NCBI GenBank assembly: GCA_964449895.1
Contig: CAYVBY010000008.1
Span: forward strand, 1-64,000
Source of the DNA: Intestinibacter sp964449895
GTDB taxonomy: Bacteria > Bacillota > Clostridia > Peptostreptococcales > Peptostreptococcaceae
Reading direction: 5' to 3'
DNA length: 64,000 nt
Part shown: positions 1-7,871 of the stretch, one piece after another
Layout of the letters: the number at the start of each line of letters is the position of its first letter
Numbering within the stretch: the first letter of the stretch is position 1
Translations under genes and position numbers: made by a program
The notes under the pieces: model-generated
What the model was told of the DNA's origin: nothing
Databases searched by the model: none
The model's input: only the letters and a program-made list of their open reading frames with translations

Positions 1-746
1 AAATCTTCAAATGAAAGTATTTCATTTGCATGTATATTAGTTAAAGGTACTTCTGAAGTTGGTATTAAATAGTAACCATTGTCCACTTTAAACATATCTT
101 CTTCAAATTTTGGTAACTGTCCAGTTCCTAAAAATGAATTTACATTAGCCATAAATGGTGGCACAACTTCTGTATATCCTTGAACTAATGTATTTTCATC
201 TAAAAAGAAATTATATAAAGCTCTCTCTAATTTTGCTCCTTTATTTTTATATAAAGTAAATCTTGATCCAGCTATTTTAGTAGCTCTTTCAAAATCTAAT
301 ATATCTAAATTTGTTCCTATATCCCAATGAGATTTATACTCAAAATCAAAAACTCTAGGTTCACCCCATTTTCTTATTTCTACATTATCATCATCTGTAT
401 CTCCTTGAGGAACCTGTACATTTGGCACATTAGGTATTCTAAGTAATTTATATCTTAATTTATCTTGTACTGTTTTAACTTTTTCATCTAAATCTTTTAT
501 TTCATCAGATAATTCTTTTAACATAAATTTTTCTTTTGTAACATCCTTGCCTTCTTTTATAAGCTGTGGTATTTTTTTAGATTTTATATTCATCTCATTT
601 TTCATAACCTCAACTTTTTTTAATAATTCTCTTCTTTCATCATCTAAAGCTACAACAACATCAAGATCAAATTCCCTTTCTCCCCTTCTATTCATAGCTT
701 TTTTAATATCATCTAAATTCTCTCTTATTCTTCTAATATCTAGCAT
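1..746 (-). CDS. serS: seryl-tRNA synthetase, N-terminal part (cut by window edge)
   Basis: Charges tRNA-Ser with serine. The reverse-strand frame starts at an ATG at 746 and stays open to base 1, giving about 248 residues that begin MLDIRRIRENLDDIKKA. The N-terminal coiled-coil arm covers roughly residues 1-110 and is followed by the start of the class II catalytic core (TLVQGYTEVVPPFM, YYLIPTSEVPLTN). The C-terminal half lies outside the window. The gene begins only 9 bases after the stop of the response regulator on the same strand and has only a weak ribosome binding site, so co-transcription with the two-component genes is likely. No T-box leader fits in the gap. Confidence 0.95.
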   Translation of the reverse strand, partial: MLDIRRIRENLDDIKKAMNRRGEREFDLDVVVALDDERRELLKKVEVMKNEMNIKSKKIPQLIKEGKDVTKEKFMLKELSDEIKDLDEKVKTVQDKLRYKLLRIPNVPNVQVPQGDTDDDNVEIRKWGEPRVFDFEYKSHWDIGTNLDILDFERATKIAGSRFTLYKNKGAKLERALYNFFLDENTLVQGYTEVVPPFMANVNSFLGTGQLPKFEEDMFKVDNGYYLIPTSEVPLTNIHANEILSFED

Positions 747-755
747 TTTCTCTTA

Positions 756-1439
756 CTACTTTTTATCAGACAAATACATAGCCGGTGTTTTTCCTGTAAC
801 ATTTTTAAAATGTTTATAAAAATTATTTAAGCTATCATATCCTGTTTCAGTAGCAACCTCCTTTACACTCAATTCAGTATTATCAAATAAATCTATTGCC
901 TTTTCTATACGAACTTTATTAATATACTTATTTATCGTTATATCCATATGCATCTTAAATAGTTTAGATATATAATCTGAAGATAAATATAAATTTGCAG
1001 CTATAGTTTTTACTTCCATTTTATCTGGATAATTTAAATGAATATATTGAATAATTTGATTGACAGTATCATTTGATGTAAATTTCCATCCCATAACTCT
1101 ATTAATAGATAACACTAACTGTTGAAATTCTATAGGTTTAAGAATTATATCTTTTGCTCCTAAACGAAGTGATTTCTGTGCATATTCAAAAGATTCATAA
1201 GCAGTTATTACTATAAAATTTGTATTTGAATAAGATTTCATAACTTCAAATCCATCCTTCATAGGCATTCTTATATCTAAAAATACTAATTGTGGATTTA
1301 ATTTTTTTATAATCTCTATCCCTTCGTCCCCATCACTTGCAGTTGCTACTATATCAAGTGGTAAATTTTCTTTTTTTACAAAATATTTAATAATAGATAC
1401 TACTGCTGGTTCATCATCAATAATTACTGTTTTTATCAA
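756..1439 (-). CDS. AraC-type response regulator (REC + HTH)
   Basis: DNA-binding partner of the histidine kinase encoded just upstream. Residues 1-115 form a receiver domain: acidic pair in VIIDDEP, phospho-acceptor Asp55 in VFLDIRMP, and the conserved Lys101 in ILKPIEF. Residues about 125-225 form a two-helix-turn-helix AraC/XylS domain (VKTIAANLYLSSDYISKLFK, then VKEVATETGYDSLNNFYKHF), the YesN-like arrangement. The best start is a TTG at 1439 behind a GGGGCG stretch; no in-frame ATG exists near it. It is the obvious candidate to bind the duplicated element at 4808-4850 and 7551-7593, but that link is inference. Confidence 0.93.
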   Translation of the reverse strand: MIKTVIIDDEPAVVSIIKYFVKKENLPLDIVATASDGDEGIEIIKKLNPQLVFLDIRMPMKDGFEVMKSYSNTNFIVITAYESFEYAQKSLRLGAKDIILKPIEFQQLVLSINRVMGWKFTSNDTVNQIIQYIHLNYPDKMEVKTIAANLYLSSDYISKLFKMHMDITINKYINKVRIEKAIDLFDNTELSVKEVATETGYDSLNNFYKHFKNVTGKTPAMYLSDKK

Positions 1440-1528
1440 ATCAATCGCCCCAATCTTTAAATTATATTTAATATCTTTTATTTTGTAAGTTTTTTCTTTT
1501 ATTTTTTATAAACTAAATCTCATTTATT

Positions 1529-2986
1529 TTATACAGTTATTATTGGAATATCAATAATAAAACTAGTATATTTTTTTTCATTTGAAACTACATCTATCTT
1601 AAAATTATCTCCATAAGCAAATTGTAATTTATTATGAATAAAAGATAATCCATGTCCACTATTACTATATATCTTTTGTATAACTACACATATATCATGA
1701 TCGGACAAGTATGATCCATTATTACCTATCTCTATTCTTAATCTTTCTTTATAAAAATATGTTAATATTTTAATTTCTTTTATATCTGTGTTATATTTAA
1801 ATCCATGCACAAATGCATTTTCGACTATAGGTTGTATAAAATTAAAAGGAACTTTTATGTCATTGTAAGATTCATCAATATCATATTTTACATATAACTT
1901 TTCTCCATATCTTATCTTTTGTAAATTTAAATATTTTCTAACATAATCAATTTCTTCTCCTAGTTTTGTAAATTTATTTTCAGCTTGTATTGTATATCTA
2001 AAAAGCTTACTTAAATCGATTATAGCATTATATAAATCAAAACAATCTTTTTCAAGTGACATGCTTGCCATAGAATTTAATGTATTAAATAAAAAATGGT
2101 GATTTATTTTTAAATTTGTTACTTTTTCCTTTTCTTGAATTAAGTTATTTTTTAATTCTTCACCTAACTTTAATTTCTGTTCTACATCCATCTTATTTTT
2201 ATGAACTTCATCTTTTAAAGTATTAAATCTATAGTAGTTTGATATACTTTTAGCAATTTGCTCTAAAAGTCTTTGTATACTTATTGCAGTTCCCGTAGGT
2301 GTATCATATATATCTTTATGATCATTTTTTTTACCATCTGATGCAAGAAGTATATGACCTCCCCTTATATAACCTAAAATCTCTTTCTCATAAATAATAG
2401 GTATATGATATATAGTAAGGCCTCTTTGACATTTAAAGGTATTTTCTTCATCTAAAATTTTTTTAGGAACCAAGCAATCACAATGTATAGCTCTTCCACT
2501 TACATTACATTTATTTACGCAATAATTATTAAAACATTTTGTTTGTAATAATATATTCCAATCTGAATCATAAATTGTTATAGGTATATTTAAAGGATCT
2601 ATAAATTGGGATTGCATAATCTCAATTATATTTTTCAAGCCTACAACTTGTTTTTTATCATAATCATAAGTATTTACAACTACAGGATTAGAAACTAATA
2701 GTTCTTCAAGTGGAATATCACCTAGATTATGTGTTTCATGAGTAGCTCCACCTTCTATGTATATATACTCTCCAGCTTTTCTAAAATATTTTTTACCATT
2801 TATAATATGATACCCTTCTCCAGATATAACATAAAGTAACTGTTCTTCGCTATAATGAGTATGCTCTGGCTGTTTTTTACCTGGCATAACAACAGATATT
2901 CTAACATCCATCAATTGCTTTTTGTCATTCTCATCATGTATATGTCTCCACTCTATGTATCCCCAATCAGTTTTCTGTATCTTCAT
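1529..2986 (-). CDS. cupin-PocR-histidine kinase, LytS/YesM type
   Basis: Sensor kinase of 485 residues. Residues 1-110 are a cupin barrel (PEHTHYSEEQLLYVISGEG, then GGATHETHN, with metal-ligand-like histidines). Residues about 115-240 are a PocR ligand-binding domain with a Cys-rich stretch (NNYCVNKCNVSGRAIHCDC). A coiled coil follows at about 255-290. The His_kinase domain has the phospho-acceptor region HHFLFNTLNSMAS, and the ATPase has the N box PIVENAFVHGF, G1 GNNGSYLSD and G2 GHGLSFIHNKL. There is no transmembrane segment, so it should sense a cytoplasmic small molecule. The start is supported by AAGGAGAAAGG ahead of the ATG. It pairs with the regulator 89 bases downstream. The ligand is unknown; the neighbourhood suggests serine, glycine or a related amino acid. 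Confidence 0.92.
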   Translation of the reverse strand: MKIQKTDWGYIEWRHIHDENDKKQLMDVRISVVMPGKKQPEHTHYSEEQLLYVISGEGYHIINGKKYFRKAGEYIYIEGGATHETHNLGDIPLEELLVSNPVVVNTYDYDKKQVVGLKNIIEIMQSQFIDPLNIPITIYDSDWNILLQTKCFNNYCVNKCNVSGRAIHCDCLVPKKILDEENTFKCQRGLTIYHIPIIYEKEILGYIRGGHILLASDGKKNDHKDIYDTPTGTAISIQRLLEQIAKSISNYYRFNTLKDEVHKNKMDVEQKLKLGEELKNNLIQEKEKVTNLKINHHFLFNTLNSMASMSLEKDCFDLYNAIIDLSKLFRYTIQAENKFTKLGEEIDYVRKYLNLQKIRYGEKLYVKYDIDESYNDIKVPFNFIQPIVENAFVHGFKYNTDIKEIKILTYFYKERLRIEIGNNGSYLSDHDICVVIQKIYSNSGHGLSFIHNKLQFAYGDNFKIDVVSNEKKYTSFIIDIPIITV

Positions 2987-3138
2987 AAAATCCTTTCTCC
3001 TTATTAAAACAATTTCAATATGTAAATATTATTAAATTTAATATATTTTATCATATTTAACATTTCATTATAAGAAAATGCGTACTTCTATAATAGAGAA
3101 ACAAATACTTTTATCATTATTTTAAATATCTAATATAT

Positions 3139-3206
3139 AAAAAAAACTCCCTTAATAAATAACAAGCTTTCATTACTTTTCTTGTATACCTATTATAAAG
3201 GGAGAA
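3139..3206 (-). terminator. Rho-independent terminator of the amino acid permease
   Basis: On the minus strand a CTCCCTTTATAA arm and a TTATTAAGGGAG arm enclose a loop of about 30 bases and are followed directly by eight T. It ends the 3276-4613 transcript before the kinase gene, so the two-component genes have their own promoter in 2987-3138. Confidence 0.75.
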
Positions 3207-3275
3207 TGTTTGTTTTTATTATATAACTACTAAAATATCTTTTTATTTCTAAAAGCTATCTATATAACAAAGATA

Positions 3276-4613
3276 TTATTTTTCTATAGAAGCTTTCTTT
3301 TTACTCATTATTATATAAATTGGCAATCCTAAAAATGTTATTATTAATCCTATCAATGCTATAGTTCTAGCATGTGAACCAGCTAAAAATAATTGATTTA
3401 TTAATACAAATCCACCACCAATTATCGCTATTATTGGAACAAATGGATAAAGTGGCACTTTATATATTCTTTCAATATCTGGTTTCGTTTTTCTAAGTAT
3501 TATAACTGCTAAGAATGCCATAACATAAAATATCCAGCTAGTAAAAGTTGCTAAATCACTTAATAAATTAAATTGTCCTGTTAGTGCATATAAGCAAGCT
3601 AAAAAAGATACTAATATAACTCCATTACCTGGAACACTAGAACTATTTAATTTACTAAATAGTTTATGCCCTGGTATAGTTTCTTTAGTTCCTAATTTAT
3701 ATACAACTCTAGATCCTGATAGTATAAAACCATTTAATGAACCAAATACTGAAATTAAAATACTCACAGTAATTATAGTTTTACCTACTGAACCAAACAT
3801 AACTTCTGCTACTGCTACTGCTGGAGATGAATAATTAGCTAATTCATTTGCTGGTAATACCCAAAGGTAAGCTAGATTCATAAAAAAGTATATTGACATA
3901 ATAATCATAATACCTCCCATGAATGCTTTAGGTAAATCTTTACTAGGATTTTTCATCTCACCAGCTAAAGTTGTAACATTCATCCATCCATCATACGCAA
4001 ATAATACTGCAATTAATACAGACCCCAAAGCTGTTCCTACATTTAGTCCTTCGCCTAACATAGGTGTTAATATTGCGTTATCTCCACTTCCTTTTGTGAA
4101 GGCAAATATAGCAATAATTATAAGAGGTATTACTTTTCCTATAGTAGCTGCATTTTGTACAAATCCTGCTTGTTTTGTTCCAATACTATTTATAACCGCT
4201 ACTATTATAATATCTACTATAGCTATTCCTACTGCCCATTCTGGCTTACCTATTAATTCTGAAAGACTATTCCCAAAAGCAACTGCTAAAGCTGCTGATG
4301 TTCCTGGAAAAAATAGAACACTTTGCATCCAACCAGTTAGATAACCTATCTTTTCACCAAATACTTCTTCTAGATATACCATAAGCCCACCGGTTTTAGG
4401 AATTACAACTGAAATTTCTGCAACTGTAAGTCCAGCGCATAAAGTTATTAACCCACCTACTATCCATGCTAAAATTCCTAAACCCGGTGCTCCACCTGTA
4501 ATAGTGTATACGGCTTGTGGTTTGAAAAATATGCCAGATCCTATAACTGTTCCTACAACCATACTTACTGCAACAAACCCACCAATATTTTTTTTCATTT
4601 CGTTATTACTCAT
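3276..4613 (-). CDS. APC-superfamily amino acid permease, SteT/LAT-like exchanger
   Basis: Polytopic membrane protein of 445 residues with about 12 predicted transmembrane helices. The first helix carries the APC substrate-binding signature (VGTVIGSGIFFKPQAV, GSGIF motif). The sequence resembles the L-type amino acid exchanger branch that includes B. subtilis SteT, a serine/threonine exchanger. Substrate assignment to serine or a similar small neutral amino acid is inference, supported by adjacent alanine racemase and SHMT-like genes. It has its own promoter region, which carries the same 43-bp element as the glyA-like promoter, and its own terminator at 3139-3206. The ATG is preceded by GGGAG. 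Confidence 0.88.
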   Translation of the reverse strand: MSNNEMKKNIGGFVAVSMVVGTVIGSGIFFKPQAVYTITGGAPGLGILAWIVGGLITLCAGLTVAEISVVIPKTGGLMVYLEEVFGEKIGYLTGWMQSVLFFPGTSAALAVAFGNSLSELIGKPEWAVGIAIVDIIIVAVINSIGTKQAGFVQNAATIGKVIPLIIIAIFAFTKGSGDNAILTPMLGEGLNVGTALGSVLIAVLFAYDGWMNVTTLAGEMKNPSKDLPKAFMGGIMIIMSIYFFMNLAYLWVLPANELANYSSPAVAVAEVMFGSVGKTIITVSILISVFGSLNGFILSGSRVVYKLGTKETIPGHKLFSKLNSSSVPGNGVILVSFLACLYALTGQFNLLSDLATFTSWIFYVMAFLAVIILRKTKPDIERIYKVPLYPFVPIIAIIGGGFVLINQLFLAGSHARTIALIGLIITFLGLPIYIIMSKKKASIEK

Positions 4614-4767
4614 AAATTCATTCTCCCATTACATTTAATTATTTTATTAACTATTTATATATCTTGGGCCCAAGAATGAATATTTATTATTACATAAGTA
4701 AAAACATATAGAATTCAAATACTAAAAAGATTATAAAGAAAATATTTTTATATAATTTAATATTCAT

Positions 4768-4850
4768 GTTTTTTTATAATATAATATTAGCATAGTCTAC
4801 ATATTAAAATATATTATTAAAACGATACTATTTTTTAACATTTCCGACAT
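4768..4850 (-). promoter_or_regulatory. permease promoter with conserved 43-bp activator-site candidate
   Basis: The block 4808-4850 matches 7551-7593 at 36 of 43 positions with no gap. On the transcribed strand it begins ATGTCGGAAA, continues GTTAAAA, and ends TAATATATT. Similarity continues downstream to about 4768 (a TAG-C-ATG-TAA-ATTA-ATTATA pattern), which should include the -10 region. I see no good -35 hexamer, as expected for an activated promoter. The ATG of the permease is about 195 bases downstream. Confidence 0.65.
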
Positions 4851-4876
4851 TTCTATCTTAAAATTTTTATTATATT

Positions 4877-6046
4877 TTATAAATGATATACCTTTTTAAC
4901 CCTTTCGCCTATATCACATAAAGTTTCATTTGTTATAGTAGAACTTAGTAAACTTATTTGATTTACCGATAAATGTTTATCTCCATCCGTTCCTATTAAA
5001 GTAACTGTATCTCCTGATTTTACATCTATTCCAGTTACATCTAACATCATTTGATCCATGCAAACATTACCTATTTGTCTAGCAAATTTTCCATTTACTA
5101 ATACCTTCATATTTTTCTTAGATACTGCCCTAGATAAACCGTCAGCATATCCTATAGTTACAGTTGCTACTTTCATATTTTCTGTCGCTGTAAAATTATT
5201 TCCATATCCTACTGATTCTCCAGGAGAAATATCTTTTACCATAGCTACCTTACATTTTAATGAAACAGGTTCTTCAAATTTTAATCCATTTGGTAAATTA
5301 TATATCGTATCATCTAATGGATCTGAAGATACCCCATATAATATTATTCCTGGTCTAACTAAGTTATAATGTAAATCTCTATAGCTTATGATTCCATAGC
5401 TATTTTGAATATGAACTTTACCTAAATCAAATCCATCTTCTTTTAATGAATTAATTATATAATCAAAGTTTTCAATTTGCTTTTTAGTAAATATGATATC
5501 TGATTCTAATTTACTATCAGATCTTGATAAATGTGAAAATATACCCTCAATTTTTATATTTTTTAGAGTATATATTTTCTTTATATTTTCCAAATGATCT
5601 CTTGTTTCTCCAAGTCTATTCATACCTGTATTTAGCTTAATATAAGATTTTACAATTCCAGGTAATTTATTTAACTTCTCAGCATATTCTTCATTAACTA
5701 AAGTTTGGCACAAATTATATTTTATTAAATCATCCTTTTGAGAAGGATCTGTCCATCCTAAAATTATGATTTCACCCTTTAATCCATTTTCTCTAAGTCT
5801 AATAGCCTCTTGTATACATGCAACAGCAAAATATCTTATTCCGATACTTTCAAAATATTTTGATACCACAATATCTCCATGGCCATAAGCATTAGCTTTT
5901 ACAACGCCTACAATTTCTGTATCAGCGTGCAATAAGTTTTTAATAACCTCTACATTATGCTTAAACTTAGACAAATCTACCTCTACCCACGCTCTAAATT
6001 TAGAAGTATCAATTTCAGATTTACTATTATAAACTTTTGTTTCCAT
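4877..6046 (-). CDS. alr: alanine racemase, PLP-dependent
   Basis: Interconverts L- and D-alanine; some clostridial and VanT-like homologues also use serine. The PLP lysine lies in VGVVKANAYGHG near the N-terminus, and the C-terminal domain carries the catalytic-Tyr region SVGYGNNF and the NVCMDQMMLDVT motif. Length is 389 residues from the ATG at 6046, which has AAGGAGG five bases upstream. An earlier ATG at 6079 would put a 14-bp hairpin inside the coding region, so it is less likely. The gene lies about 100 bases after the glyA-like gene on the same strand and probably shares its transcript. A biosynthetic or catabolic role cannot be separated from sequence. Confidence 0.93.
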   Translation of the reverse strand: METKVYNSKSEIDTSKFRAWVEVDLSKFKHNVEVIKNLLHADTEIVGVVKANAYGHGDIVVSKYFESIGIRYFAVACIQEAIRLRENGLKGEIIILGWTDPSQKDDLIKYNLCQTLVNEEYAEKLNKLPGIVKSYIKLNTGMNRLGETRDHLENIKKIYTLKNIKIEGIFSHLSRSDSKLESDIIFTKKQIENFDYIINSLKEDGFDLGKVHIQNSYGIISYRDLHYNLVRPGIILYGVSSDPLDDTIYNLPNGLKFEEPVSLKCKVAMVKDISPGESVGYGNNFTATENMKVATVTIGYADGLSRAVSKKNMKVLVNGKFARQIGNVCMDQMMLDVTGIDVKSGDTVTLIGTDGDKHLSVNQISLLSSTITNETLCDIGERVKKVYHL

Positions 6047-6066
6047 TTTGACCTCCTTGATAAAAA

Positions 6067-6096
6067 TATCTCCAATCATAAATATGATTGGAGATA
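6067..6096 (-). terminator. 14-bp hairpin directly upstream of the alr ribosome binding site
   Basis: Perfect inverted repeat, arms 6067-6080 and 6083-6096 (core CTCCAATCATA), with a 2-base loop. On the minus strand it is followed by ATATTTTTAT and then the AAGGAGG of alr. This could be a leaky terminator or an attenuator between the glyA-like gene and alr. Confidence 0.6.
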
Positions 6097-6183
6097 AAAT
6101 TTGTTTTGTTTCTATATATAATAATTGTATATAATAATTGTTATCGGCAAGGGGTTTATACGCCTTTACATATTATAATCTTA

Positions 6184-7437
6184 TTAATCTTCAAAATATC
6201 CTTCTGGATATAATGGAAATCTAGCAGCTAATGCTCTAGCCTTCACTTTACATTCTTCTAAAACCTTTTCATCTTCTATATTTTCAGCAACAGCATTCAT
6301 AATATCAGCTATTTCTGCCATTTCAGCTGCACCAAATCCTCTTTCACTTGTCGCAGTAAGTCCTATACGAACACCACTTGTTACAAATGGACTTTCTGGG
6401 TCATTTGGTATAGTATTTTTATTAACTGTTATACCTATTTTTTCTAGAGTTTGATCGAATTTTTTACCAGTTATACCTTTTGGTCTTAAATCAACTAATA
6501 CTATATGATTATCTGTTCCTCCACTTATTATTCTAAATCCTCTTTTTTCTAATTCTACTGCTAAAGTTTTTGCATTATCTAAAACTCTTTGCATTGTAGC
6601 TATAAATTCTGGTTCTCTAACTCTTTTAAACATATTAGCCTTTGCAGCTATACCATTAATTTGAATAGATCCTAATGTTCCTGGAAATGTAGCTTTATTT
6701 AAATCTTTAGCATATTTTTCTTTGCACATTACAAATCCACCTCTAGGACCACATATAGTTTTAGAACAAGAAGATGTTGCAAAATCTGCATATGGTATTG
6801 GAGAAGGAATTACTCCAGCCCCTATAAGACCTGATATATGAGCCATATCTACCATTAAATAAGCCCCTACTTTATCAGCTATCTCTCTCATTTTTTTATA
6901 ATCTATTAATCTTGGATAAGCACTAGCTCCTGCTATTATCATCTTAGGTTGGAATTCCAATGCTTTCTTTTCAACATCTTCATAATCTATAACACCATTA
7001 TCATTTACCCCATAATGTTTATAATTATAAATTTTACTTACAAAGTTTGCTGGAGAACCATGAGTTAAATGTCCACCATGATCAAGTCTCATTGCTAATA
7101 TTTTATCTCCAGGTTCTAATACTGCATTAAATACTGTATAATTTGCTGTTGCTCCTGAATAAGCTTGTACATTTACATATTCACAACCAAATGCTTCTTT
7201 AGCTCTTTCAATACATAAATTTTCTATTCTATCTGCATGTTCTGATCCTGCTTGATATCTTTTTCCTGGAAGACCTTCTTCTGTTTTGTTAACAAAGACA
7301 CATCCCATTAATTCTAATATCTCTGTTGGTGCAGAACTTTCTGATGCTATCATTTCTATATTGTATTTTTGTCTTTCTAATTCATCAGCCACTATACCAT
7401 AAACTTCTGGATCTGTAATTTTTGTTGTTTTTAACAT
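6184..7437 (-). CDS. glyA: divergent serine hydroxymethyltransferase-like PLP enzyme
   Basis: Fold-type I PLP enzyme of 417 residues aligning end to end with SHMT (LDHGGHLTHGSP, VDMAHISGLIGAG, SGGTDNHIVLVDLRPKGITG, SGVRIGLTATSERG). The PLP lysine is in SSCSKTICGPRGG. Several normally invariant SHMT positions differ: the His before the Lys (TTTTHKT) is Ser, QPHSG is QAYSG, and the GGPLMH block reads GSIQIN. It may therefore be a paralogue with altered donor or aldolase activity, for example threonine or allo-threonine cleavage, rather than the housekeeping enzyme. It heads a probable operon with alr and has its own copy of the shared promoter element. Confidence 0.85.
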   Translation of the reverse strand: MLKTTKITDPEVYGIVADELERQKYNIEMIASESSAPTEILELMGCVFVNKTEEGLPGKRYQAGSEHADRIENLCIERAKEAFGCEYVNVQAYSGATANYTVFNAVLEPGDKILAMRLDHGGHLTHGSPANFVSKIYNYKHYGVNDNGVIDYEDVEKKALEFQPKMIIAGASAYPRLIDYKKMREIADKVGAYLMVDMAHISGLIGAGVIPSPIPYADFATSSCSKTICGPRGGFVMCKEKYAKDLNKATFPGTLGSIQINGIAAKANMFKRVREPEFIATMQRVLDNAKTLAVELEKRGFRIISGGTDNHIVLVDLRPKGITGKKFDQTLEKIGITVNKNTIPNDPESPFVTSGVRIGLTATSERGFGAAEMAEIADIMNAVAENIEDEKVLEECKVKARALAARFPLYPEGYFED

Positions 7438-7871
7438 TTGCTACCTCCTAAAATTTTAAATACTTACTTAATAGACTCTTTTGTTATATTATATTTTTTT
7501 ATTACTTAGCTCTTTTCTATAATTTAATGTTAACATGACTAATAGATTGAAATATATTACCAAAACAAGAGTATCTTTTAACTTTTCCGACATCTTTTAT
7601 TAATTATAAAAAAATTTCTAACTTTCTTATAATTAATAAAAATATTGTAAATTTCAATATCTAAAATTTCCAAGTTTATAGTTAAATATATCAACTATAA
7701 ATTACTCATTATTTTTAAATATTAACTTTAGTTTTTTATAATTTTATAAAAATATCATAATAAAGACACAATTTATTGATATAATTATGAATGAAATGGA
7801 TATTAATAAAAGTATGTAAATTAAAAATATCGAAATAACAAAAGTAATTTATTTTAGGAGGCGATAAATTA
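7438..7871. other. divergent intergenic region between the glyA-like gene and the ABC exporter
   Basis: A 434-base AT-rich spacer between divergently transcribed genes. The part nearest the glyA-like gene contains the duplicated promoter element. In the rest I see only the exporter's ribosome binding site (AGGAGG at about 7857-7862) and AT-rich sequence with no clear promoter. Confidence 0.5.
7514..7593 (-). promoter_or_regulatory. glyA-like promoter with the second copy of the 43-bp element
   Basis: 7551-7593 is the partner of 4808-4850 (36/43 identical, ungapped), and the similarity again extends toward the gene to about 7514. The element sits about 114 bases before the start codon. Both copies have the same orientation relative to their gene. 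Confidence 0.65.

Noticed and set aside
547..819. Plus-strand ORF overlapping serS and the response regulator
   Set aside because: Low-complexity Ser/Phe/Ile-rich antisense translation of two clear genes.
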